Assembly (NCBI GenBank): GCA_043765375.1
Contig: JAYUJH010000031.1
Location: 1 to 64,000, forward strand
Length of the DNA stretch: 64,000 bases
Source of the DNA: JAYUJH01 sp043765375
GTDB taxonomy: Bacteria > Pseudomonadota > Alphaproteobacteria > Rickettsiales > UBA998
Reading direction: 5' to 3'
The notes under the pieces are model-generated. The model worked only from the letters and a program-made list of their open reading frames with translations, had not been told where the DNA came from and searched no databases. Position numbers and translations under genes: made by a program. The stretch's first letter is position 1. Every line of letters starts with the position of its first letter. Shown in pieces: positions 44,404 through 52,465 of this stretch.

Positions 44404-47136
44404 TTAAACTGCCTGCAATAACGCTTCAAACATTGCATTTGCCGTGGTGATGATGCGTGCTGATGCGGTATAAGCATTTTGAAATAATACCATATTTGCC
44501 AATTCCTCATCAACATTAACGCTAGTTGTTGCATCAAGTTTTTCCTTGAAACCATCTAGCAATATTTTATCATCTTTGGATCTTTGCGTTGATGAAGCGG
44601 CTGCACTCCCAAATGATGATAGCACTTCTCCTAGATAACCAGTTATAGTTTTGCGACCAGAGGATAACCCATTTGTTGCCAAAAAATCTTGCTGTGCTGT
44701 GCCAAGTCTGCCCATTTCTTGCGCTGTTTTGTTATTGCCAGACCTGCGTTCATAGGTATAAATTGGTGGAATATTAGGGTTTGCTGATTGGTTGGATCTC
44801 TCCAAATTACCAACCGCAATCAACCTGCTATCTTTTTGCAACCTATCTTCTATTTTCAAGTTGATTGCACTGCCTTTGAGAGTATCCCCCGTGGCAGTTG
44901 GTTTGTTGCTTGCAAAGAAGTTATTCAACTCAAAGAAATGTGAAAAACCTCGGTTTGTGCCTTTAGTAACAGGGCTTGTGGTGGTGATTCCAAGTTGTTT
45001 GCTATCTTGTTCGTCAATGGCTACGGTATAATCACTACCACCAACAATTTTCAAATAGCCTTTATAATCTTCATAATTTCCATAAGCGGTTTTGGGCAAT
45101 TCTGCTCCATCTGCTCCAACTAATATCGCTCTTAATTGTGGGACAATACTTGTTGGAATATCACGAGTTGCTGCACCAGTAACGGCGGTGTTGTCAAACC
45201 TATCACTGCGTAATGCTTGGGTGTTGTTGGGAATACGAAAAGTTACGATTGAAGTTTTAACATCGCTCGCATTGATGGAATCACTTGGGCGAACTCCAAC
45301 CGCCACTTGAATATCATAATAAAGTGATGCGGGGGCGGAACTCAAATCAGCAGTAATTGTGCCAGCGGAATTGGTGCGGCGTTTGTCCCCCGCAGCAATT
45401 TCATCATAAGGTGGCAATATTTTGGTAACTCCTCCACCAACTGAACCTGTTGCCGTCGCTGCCGCATTTGCCGTGATTTGAAAGCCATTTGTGGTAACAT
45501 TTGCAACGGTGAAATATCCCGTTATGTTGCCTGTCGCAATTCCGTTTACTGCGGCGGCTGGTTGCTCCATAAAAATCACATCACCATTTTTCAAACCATG
45601 TGCGGCGGTTGTCGTCACAGTCACATCGTTGGTTGCATTGGTGGTAGCATAAGTTGAGATAGTAAAGTTCGGGCGGGTGGTTGTTACTGCACCAACAACT
45701 GCTGCACCCAAGGAATCCGTGATTTGCACATCAGTTACAAAAAACTCTGAACCTTGCTTGGCGATATTTTCCAAATCAAAATCAAAAGTGAAATCAAGCC
45801 CTGATGATGGCAATTTATCCGTTCCCGAAACTAATTGAATATTGCTCAAATTGCTCAAATTAACTTTAGTCGTTGGGGGATTAAAATGATGATTTATCTC
45901 ATCAATTATTCCTTGAATGCTTGGCTGCCCTGCGCCTACGCCCGTATCTAATTTGCTCAAATCAAGCGTTAATGGGCGAACTCCCGTATAGGATTCTTTA
46001 GCATAAGGTGAGGGAATTGCTTGACCATTTTTATCCAAAGCAGCAACCATCAATTTGCCTGACCAATTATAGCTATCAAATGCGCTAACCTCCCTTGTTC
46101 CCGTGAGTGTGGTTGGAGGTGGAAAACTTGACCCTTTATTATGTATAATATTTGTCGCATCACGCAATTTATCCGCCATATTATCAAGCTGCGCCAACAT
46201 TTCGGGAATGTCTTTATCACGCAAAGCAAGCAAAGCATTTAATTTTCCATTCTCAACTGTGCTGGTGATTGCGCCACTTTTTCCACCAGAAACTAATATC
46301 TCAGGTGGATTAATCCGACTTCCGCCAGAATCCAAACGATAGACATTCAAAGGGCTTAGCGATTTATCATCAACAAAACTATCAACTGAATATGGTTGCG
46401 TATAACTTAATTCATAAGCGGATTCATCAAGCAAGGCCGTGCCGTTGGTGGTGTAAATATATACCTCATTAGTTTTTGGTTGAACCAACACTTTAATATT
46501 TACAATTTCGGCTATTTTTTTGATTAATCTATCTTGATCATCTTGCAAGCCACTAATTGGGTTGCCAAGCACTGCCGCATTAGTGATTGCCACATTAACC
46601 TTATCAAGGCTTGTGAGATATTGGTTTAGATTTTGCACCGCAATCGCCACATCATTATCCGCCTCTGCCCGCAAATCTTCCAGCGAACCAGCCAGCGACG
46701 AAACCTCCCTCGCTAGGGTTGATGCGGAATCAATCGCTATATCATGAAAAGATTGACGTTCAGGGCTTTGCGCAAGCGACTGCATTGAGGTGAAAAATGT
46801 CCCCATATATTTGTCAAGCGTGTTGTTACTTCCCGGTTGCCCCAGCAGATTTTGAATGCGTGACATGTAATTATCAATCGTGGAGGAGTTGGCAGAAATT
46901 GACGTTTGCGTGCGAGTTGACCGTGTTAAATATGTATCAACTTTGCGCACCACATCATCAATTTTCACGCCCGAGCCCATTTGCTCCCGCCCGATATAAA
47001 CGGCGGATTGCTCAATAGTTTTGCGAGTATATCCTTCAGTGGAAGCATTGGTTATGTTCTGTGAAATAACACTTAACGCACGTTGATTGACATTCAAACC
47101 TGATAATGCGTTATTAATTGCTAACTCTAAACTCAT
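44404..47136 (-). CDS. flgK: Hook-associated protein FlgK, with an inserted domain
   Basis: FlgK is the first hook-filament junction protein. The N-terminus (NNALSGLNVNQRALSVISQN then ITNASTEGYTRKT) and the C-terminus (VNVDEELANMVLFQNAYTAS then ARIITTANAMFEALL) are standard. At 910 residues it is longer than the usual 450-650. Around residues 480-590 it carries NDVTVTTTAAHGLKNGDVIF, NITGYFTVANVTTNGFQITA and a Gly-rich end, a pattern I know from phage tail-fibre and baseplate proteins (a 'hGLxxGDxVxF...GxFxVxxVTxxxF' beta domain). The insert sits in the variable surface-exposed middle of FlgK. Confidence 0.93.
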   Translation of the reverse strand: MSLELAINNALSGLNVNQRALSVISQNITNASTEGYTRKTIEQSAVYIGREQMGSGVKIDDVVRKVDTYLTRSTRTQTSISANSSTIDNYMSRIQNLLGQPGSNNTLDKYMGTFFTSMQSLAQSPERQSFHDIAIDSASTLAREVSSLAGSLEDLRAEADNDVAIAVQNLNQYLTSLDKVNVAITNAAVLGNPISGLQDDQDRLIKKIAEIVNIKVLVQPKTNEVYIYTTNGTALLDESAYELSYTQPYSVDSFVDDKSLSPLNVYRLDSGGSRINPPEILVSGGKSGAITSTVENGKLNALLALRDKDIPEMLAQLDNMADKLRDATNIIHNKGSSFPPPTTLTGTREVSAFDSYNWSGKLMVAALDKNGQAIPSPYAKESYTGVRPLTLDLSKLDTGVGAGQPSIQGIIDEINHHFNPPTTKVNLSNLSNIQLVSGTDKLPSSGLDFTFDFDLENIAKQGSEFFVTDVQITDSLGAAVVGAVTTTRPNFTISTYATTNATNDVTVTTTAAHGLKNGDVIFMEQPAAAVNGIATGNITGYFTVANVTTNGFQITANAAATATGSVGGGVTKILPPYDEIAAGDKRRTNSAGTITADLSSAPASLYYDIQVAVGVRPSDSINASDVKTSIVTFRIPNNTQALRSDRFDNTAVTGAATRDIPTSIVPQLRAILVGADGAELPKTAYGNYEDYKGYLKIVGGSDYTVAIDEQDSKQLGITTTSPVTKGTNRGFSHFFELNNFFASNKPTATGDTLKGSAINLKIEDRLQKDSRLIAVGNLERSNQSANPNIPPIYTYERRSGNNKTAQEMGRLGTAQQDFLATNGLSSGRKTITGYLGEVLSSFGSAAASSTQRSKDDKILLDGFKEKLDATTSVNVDEELANMVLFQNAYTASARIITTANAMFEALLQAV

Positions 47137-47175
47137 CTTTATTAACCTTTTATATAGCTATATATTCGTATAGTC

Positions 47176-47736
47176 TTAAATAGTTTTGTTTAACGATAAT
47201 GCCATAGATTTTTCCTCAGCATGTATGCCTTTTTCATTATAAAGCCCACGGCGCAGATTTTCGTGAGTAGTATCCATAATTGCATCAACCACCAATTGAT
47301 TAACCTCTTTTGCAACCAATAAACGATTATGATTCTCATTCGCAACTGCATCAAATATATGCAATAAATCTGCCAAATTATCTCGCATATCATCGGTTAA
47401 GTCATTCAAAATATTTGGTCTGCGAGCGATTAATTTCTTTTGTTTTTCCAGCGCATCAACGAGAGCAAGTTTTTCATGTTGCAACGTTGAAAGCCCTTTA
47501 ATATTCATGGAGTCCAACATATCAACTTCACGCCCCAAAACTTGTGCTAGCCGTGAAATCAGCAATATCAACACATTAACATCAAGCAATCCTTCATTCG
47601 TTTGCATATGTTGCGTTTCATCATCGCCATATGATGCAATATTTGTTTCTTCGTATAATTGTTCTTTAACCATTTGCATAACAACCTCATTTATAACATT
47701 ATAATTAACAAATTGTGTATCTAAAGCCTCATTCAT
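47176..47736 (-). CDS. FlgN/FlbY-like flagellar chaperone candidate
   Basis: A 186-residue helical protein. Residues 55-150 look like a FlgN-type chaperone: LISRLAQVLGREVDMLDSMN, then LQHEKLALVDALEKQKKLIA and a terminal helix (NHNRLLVAKEVNQLVVDAIM). FlgN binds FlgK and FlgL before export. Its position between flgJ and flgK and its size support this, as does the FlbY family of alphaproteobacteria. Sequence identity to either cannot be judged here. It overlaps flgJ by 4 bases (ATGA). Confidence 0.65.
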   Translation of the reverse strand: MNEALDTQFVNYNVINEVVMQMVKEQLYEETNIASYGDDETQHMQTNEGLLDVNVLILLISRLAQVLGREVDMLDSMNIKGLSTLQHEKLALVDALEKQKKLIARRPNILNDLTDDMRDNLADLLHIFDAVANENHNRLLVAKEVNQLVVDAIMDTTHENLRRGLYNEKGIHAEEKSMALSLNKTI

Positions 47737-48158
47737 ATATTATCTACGCTCAAACTCTGTTTTGTTGATAAATCTTTAGCAACATTGCCCTCTTGCTGTT
47801 GCAACATTTGGCGCATCACATGGTCAGCAACGCCAATCCCACCAGATTTTGCCATTGATTTACCATATTGCTCCATCATCATAGATTTATAGATATCCTC
47901 AGCGTCACCACCACCGAATAATTCGTTAGTTTCCAACCCTGAAAATAAATGCTCCAACATCTGCCCCAAAAATAGCCCCTCAAAATCCTCTGCGGCTTGA
48001 CGGATTTTTGCTTTGTCAGCACCAGCTTGCAATTTTGTTATATTTTGCATACGTTCAGCCGCTCCAGCCGCCCTATCATAATCAAGGCTTTTACCACCTA
48101 GCCCTCCTTTAGCACTTAGTCCTTTATTCACCGCTTCCAACTTTATAGCTTCCAACAT
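47733..48158 (-). CDS. flgJ: Rod-binding protein, FlgJ N-terminal domain only
   Basis: A 141-residue protein with the rod-capping domain of FlgJ: RQAAEDFEGLFLGQMLEHLF, GGGDAEDIYKSMMMEQYGKS and GGIGVADHVMRQML. The muramidase domain of enterobacterial FlgJ is absent, which is normal in alphaproteobacteria. The peptidoglycan hole for the rod must be made by another enzyme, possibly an SLT protein. It lies between flgI and the flgN-like gene. Confidence 0.88.
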   Translation of the reverse strand: MLEAIKLEAVNKGLSAKGGLGGKSLDYDRAAGAAERMQNITKLQAGADKAKIRQAAEDFEGLFLGQMLEHLFSGLETNELFGGGDAEDIYKSMMMEQYGKSMAKSGGIGVADHVMRQMLQQQEGNVAKDLSTKQSLSVDNI

Positions 48159-48198
48159 TTATTTCCCTCCCCATTACTTAATGTTACTTTATATATCG

Positions 48199-49302
48199 TC
48201 ACCTTGTATATATTTCAGCTTGCATTGCGCCCGCTGCTTTGATGTTTTGCAAAATCGTAATCAAATCACGAGGGCCAACACCAAGCGAATTAAGCCCCGC
48301 AACCAAATCTCGCAAAGTTGCGCCTTTTTCTAGCACTGCGACTTTGTTGCCCGCACCTTCATCAACTGTGACATTGCTATTTGGCACAATCACTGTTTGC
48401 GCTCCTTGTGGTGCAAACGGGTTTGGCTGCGAAACTTGCGGAGTTTCCTGCACTTTAACAATTAAATTACCCTGTGCCACTGCAACTGTATCAATTTGCA
48501 CATTTTCACCCATAACAATTGTTCCTGTTGCTTCATCAATCACAATGCGGGCGATTTGATCAGTGCTAACCTCAATTTGTTCCACATCAGAAAGCAATGT
48601 TGCCACATCGTCACGGTAAGCATCAGGAACCGTTAATGTTACTGTCCCCGGATCTGTCACTTTTGCAATCGCAGGGCCAATACGGGAGTTGATTGCCTCC
48701 GCAACATTTGCTGCTGTGGATAAATCAGGGTTGCGCAAAGCAAGGCGCAAATTACTCATTGAGTTAAGTTCAAACTCAATTTCTTTTTCAATAATTCCGC
48801 CGTTTGAAATATTTCCACTGGTTGGAACACCTTTAGTTATGCTTGTGCCAGATTGTCCTTCCGTTGTGAAGCCTCCAACGGCGATTGCCCCTTGTGCGAG
48901 CGCATAAACATTACCATCAGCACCATAAAGCGAAGTGGCGAGCAATGTTCCACCGAGCAAACTTTTTGCATCACCCATTGCACTGACTGCCACATCTACC
49001 CTACTACCCGACCTTGAAAACCCCGGGAGCGTTGCCGTGACTGTGACTGCTGCAACATTGCGGGATTTCAAATCCGTTCCCCGAGTATTCACGCCTTGAC
49101 GCTCTAAAAATGCAATCAAACTTTGCTCAGTGAAAGCGTTATTGCGCAATCTATCACCCGTTCCGTTCAAGCCAACCACCAAGCCATAACCCATTAACAT
49201 GTTGTCACGAATACCCTCAACCGCAACAATATCCTTGATGCGAGAAGCGTTTGCAACATTGGCAAATAACATGATAATGATTAAGGCTCGTAATAACATC
49301 AT
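48199..49302 (-). CDS. flgI: Flagellar P-ring protein
   Basis: FlgI forms the P-ring around the rod in the periplasm. The 367-residue protein has a signal peptide (LLRALIIIMLFANVANA), then RIKDIVAVEGIRDNMLMGYG and LVVGLNGTGDRLRNNAFTEQ, TVTVTATLPGFSRSG-type and ending DLITILQNIKAAGAMQAEI. Length is standard. It is the first gene of the flgI-flgJ-flgN-flgK-flgL-fliW-fliB run on the minus strand. Confidence 0.96.
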   Translation of the reverse strand: MMLLRALIIIMLFANVANASRIKDIVAVEGIRDNMLMGYGLVVGLNGTGDRLRNNAFTEQSLIAFLERQGVNTRGTDLKSRNVAAVTVTATLPGFSRSGSRVDVAVSAMGDAKSLLGGTLLATSLYGADGNVYALAQGAIAVGGFTTEGQSGTSITKGVPTSGNISNGGIIEKEIEFELNSMSNLRLALRNPDLSTAANVAEAINSRIGPAIAKVTDPGTVTLTVPDAYRDDVATLLSDVEQIEVSTDQIARIVIDEATGTIVMGENVQIDTVAVAQGNLIVKVQETPQVSQPNPFAPQGAQTVIVPNSNVTVDEGAGNKVAVLEKGATLRDLVAGLNSLGVGPRDLITILQNIKAAGAMQAEIYTR

Positions 49303-49535
49303 TCCAACTTTGTATATTAATTATGAAATTATATGAATAAATTATATAAAACAATATATGCAATTACGATGCCATTATTTATATTTTTGTATTAAAAAAT
49401 ATAAAATCTCTCAAATTAATCGTCAATTAACATTTATGAGTTACACATAATTAACGATTGCAAAAAATGTAATTATTGCTTATAAAATTGCATGAAAAAT
49501 ATAATATATATAAAAATAATTTAATAGCTGGTAGT
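49303..49535. promoter_or_regulatory. Divergent region between flgI and the second glycosyltransferase module
   Basis: A 233-base, very AT-rich gap between divergent genes. It must hold the promoter of the flagellar run. I found no clear sigma-70 or flagellar sigma consensus, and no open frame with a ribosome site. Confidence 0.4.
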
Positions 49536-51575
49536 ATGATAATTAAAAACCCAAACTTTGAATTGGTCAAAACATTTGATAAAACCCCGATGCAAACTGA
49601 TGAGTTTTGCAAAGATTGGGCGATTAAATATTATAGTAACCATAAAGAATATGATATTAAAATTGGCAATTCTGCGAATGCAAAAAAGAAGGGTGCATCG
49701 TTTAATTTGAGCAAAATTGACAAATGGTTGCGTTTGATGCAGCCAATTGAGGCTGAACATTTTTCGGGCAATAAAATCAAGTTTGTGATTGATTTTGCAG
49801 GGCAGAAATTAAGCGGTGAACCAGCGGTGCTTGATTGGGTTGCGATTATTTCTGAGGATTCCAAGCGTCACCAAGGGATACATCTGAAAATATTTGAATC
49901 ATTGCGCCTGAATGATTTTGTTGAAAGCAAAAATATCGTGGTGGAAGTGCCAGCTTTTGCTGCGGATAAAAAATATTTTATCGCAATTCAAGTATCTAGA
50001 CCTATGGTGATGGATTTATTTGGGTTATCCGCTGAAATTGCCGCTAATGCTCCACAAAAAACTGCACAGACCAAGGAAAGGGTGGAGTTCACCATTCCCG
50101 AAACGCTTTATGCTAAAAACGGTGCGCCTTACAAAAAACATAATAGTGCGCTTTCACAAAGTTTGAATGTGCTAAATAGTGACATGTCAACTAATGTGCG
50201 CAAAAATCCCGTGGCTTGGCTTTCAGAAATGTTGAATGTGTCAGCACGGCTTGAATGTTTTGAAACTGCTCGTGGCATATTAAATTATATGTTCGCCAAG
50301 TTTGATAATTTCACCGATGCAGAATGGAAAAAAATTAGCCCATATTTAATTGACGCATATTTTGCAACTGGTGAAAAAGATGAATTATTGGAGATATTTT
50401 TAGAGCATTTTGAAAAAATCGGCAAAGATGATAGGACTTTTTCAGCATTTAGTTTGATTAATTATGGCGCAAATCAACATATCACCAACCGAGCAGATGA
50501 ATCGCAATTAACCCTACCATCGGGTAAAATTAACGGCTATTTGCTTGCGCAATGTGCGAGTGAATATCCTGAATTGGTGATGCGTCAATGTCAGAAACAC
50601 TCAAGCGAATTGGAGAAAAGCCCGCAGCTTTATATGTTGCTTGCTAATGCGTATCGTTCGCAAAAACCTAAGTTTTATCTCAAAATGTGGAATAAGTTTT
50701 TAACGCATTATGGTCAGCCAAATATCACTGAAATTGATGTGAATGCAGAAAATATTTTAGCGAGTATTAAATGGGAAAAAACGCACCCAATGATTGGGCA
50801 GAAAAAAGTATCAATCATCATGGCGGGTTATTCATGTGCGCACACGGTGCAATATGCGATTAGTTCAATTTTAAGCCAGACTTACCAAAATATTGAGGTG
50901 CTATTTTGTGATGATGGCAGCCCAGATGGAACTTTGGATTTGGTGTTAAACTCCTTTAACGACCCACGTTTGCGAGTGTTCAAATCGGTGGATAATCAGG
51001 GGACTTATAATATTCGCAATGGTTTAATTGCGGAATCCACAGGCGAGCTTATAACATTTATGGATTGTGATGATTTAGCAGTGCCAACTCGCATTCAGCA
51101 ACAAGTGACTGAGATTGTAGAAACTGATGTGGGCATGGTGCTTTCTCGTTGGTTGCGGGTGTTGCCACAAGGTGATGTGGTATATTTCAAAGATCATTCT
51201 TGCCTGCGTATGTGCGTGGTTTCCATCATGATGCGGCGTGAAGTGATTGATGTGGTTGGGGCTTATAGAACGGTTAAATGTGGTGGTGATTCTGAGTTTT
51301 TTGAGAAAGCTAAGGCGATTTTTGGTGACAAAATGGCAACAATATTGGATAAACCATTAATTCTTGGGTTATGGTCAGAAGGTTCAATGACTCGCAGCAG
51401 TGGAATTGAATCACTTGATGATGGTTATCGTGCGCCAGCGAGGCTTTCATATGCGGAACTTTCAGGGCGGCAACGTGTGCTTGGTGAAGCGGTGATTGCG
51501 AATGAATTATTTGATAAAACTTTGCAGCAAAGTGGAATATATCGAGCGTCGCATGGGGTTCAATTAGTTCGTTAA
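49536..51575 (+). CDS. Large two-domain GT2 glycosyltransferase (second copy)
   Basis: A 679-residue paralogue of the protein at 2024-4132, with the same plan: a beta-rich N-terminal domain, a helical middle and a C-terminal GT2 domain. The GT2 part has KVSIIMAGYSCAHTVQYAIS, EVLFCDDGSPDGT, FMDCDDLAVPTRI (metal site) and CGGDSEFFEKAKAIFGDKM. The middle segment LPSGKINGYLLA matches LPSGRTNAQLL in the other copy. Start at ATG 49536 fits the paralogue better than the TTG at 49476. It is divergent from flgI, so it may glycosylate flagellar parts, but this is inference from place alone. Confidence 0.82.
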   Translation: MIIKNPNFELVKTFDKTPMQTDEFCKDWAIKYYSNHKEYDIKIGNSANAKKKGASFNLSKIDKWLRLMQPIEAEHFSGNKIKFVIDFAGQKLSGEPAVLDWVAIISEDSKRHQGIHLKIFESLRLNDFVESKNIVVEVPAFAADKKYFIAIQVSRPMVMDLFGLSAEIAANAPQKTAQTKERVEFTIPETLYAKNGAPYKKHNSALSQSLNVLNSDMSTNVRKNPVAWLSEMLNVSARLECFETARGILNYMFAKFDNFTDAEWKKISPYLIDAYFATGEKDELLEIFLEHFEKIGKDDRTFSAFSLINYGANQHITNRADESQLTLPSGKINGYLLAQCASEYPELVMRQCQKHSSELEKSPQLYMLLANAYRSQKPKFYLKMWNKFLTHYGQPNITEIDVNAENILASIKWEKTHPMIGQKKVSIIMAGYSCAHTVQYAISSILSQTYQNIEVLFCDDGSPDGTLDLVLNSFNDPRLRVFKSVDNQGTYNIRNGLIAESTGELITFMDCDDLAVPTRIQQQVTEIVETDVGMVLSRWLRVLPQGDVVYFKDHSCLRMCVVSIMMRREVIDVVGAYRTVKCGGDSEFFEKAKAIFGDKMATILDKPLILGLWSEGSMTRSSGIESLDDGYRAPARLSYAELSGRQRVLGEAVIANELFDKTLQQSGIYRASHGVQLVR

Positions 51576-51662
51576 AATAGCAATTTATCAAAATAGCAAT
51601 TCGTTAATATATTACTATATTAAGATATTGGGGCGTAAAACGTTTTTTAGGAAAATTATAAT

Positions 51663-52382
51663 ATGAAAATTATTGCAAATATAGCAACTTATCCAGCCCG
51701 TGAGGAGGCAATGCCAATTGCACTTGAGCGCATCGCCCCGCAAGTTGATGTGATTAATTTGGTGCTAAATGAATATCAATATATCCCAAAATCGCTCGCT
51801 CGGTTTGAGAATGTCAATCCAATTATTCCGTTTGATGACCTCAAAGATGTTGGCAAGTTTTATCCAAAAATTGATGATAAAGATGATTTTTATGTGTTGA
51901 TGGACGATGATATTTTATATCCTGATAATTATGTAGAAAAATTGCGCTTAACATATGATAAGTTTGCGGATATTAAGCCAATTATTGGCGTGCATGGAAT
52001 TATTTATTCCGATTTTTTTGAAGGGCTTCCTGCTTCCCGCCTTGTGCATTCGTTTGATAAAGCATTGGCGCATGATTCCTTGGTTAATCAGCTTGGAACA
52101 GGGACGATGATGTTGAAAGGTTGGCAAATGCCGAGTTTTGAGTTTATGGAAACTTCGCAGCGATTTGTGGATTTGCGCATTGCCATTCACGCATTTCGCC
52201 ATAAGTTTCCAATGATATGTATGGAGAGGGAGAAAGATTGGATGATTGATATGCAAACGAGTGAGAGTTTGTTTGGCACATTCACCAAATATTGGCCAGC
52301 AAATATTGTGGCAGAAGCGCAAGAGATTGCAGGATTTGCTAAGATACCATATCAACATATTCAAAGAGTTGAGAAAAGTTGA
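51663..52382 (+). CDS. Small glycosyltransferase-like protein (second copy)
   Basis: A 239-residue paralogue of 1314-2036. Shared features are IIANIATYPAREEA at the start, LVLNEYQYIPKSLARF, IPFDDLKDVGKFYPKI, MDDDILYPDNYVEKL, PIIGVHGIIYSDFFEG and MPSFEFMETSQRFVDLRI. In this copy the gene is separated by 87 bases from the large GT2 gene rather than overlapping it. No Rossmann P-loop or membrane segment is seen. The conserved DDDILYP run fits a metal-binding DxD. Substrates unknown. Confidence 0.65.
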   Translation: MKIIANIATYPAREEAMPIALERIAPQVDVINLVLNEYQYIPKSLARFENVNPIIPFDDLKDVGKFYPKIDDKDDFYVLMDDDILYPDNYVEKLRLTYDKFADIKPIIGVHGIIYSDFFEGLPASRLVHSFDKALAHDSLVNQLGTGTMMLKGWQMPSFEFMETSQRFVDLRIAIHAFRHKFPMICMEREKDWMIDMQTSESLFGTFTKYWPANIVAEAQEIAGFAKIPYQHIQRVEKS

Positions 52383-52465
52383 TGGTTGAAAAAAATAATT
52401 TTATCGCTATGATGGTTTGGAAGTGCAAAAGATAAATGCGAAAAACATATGGGGCTTATGAATAA

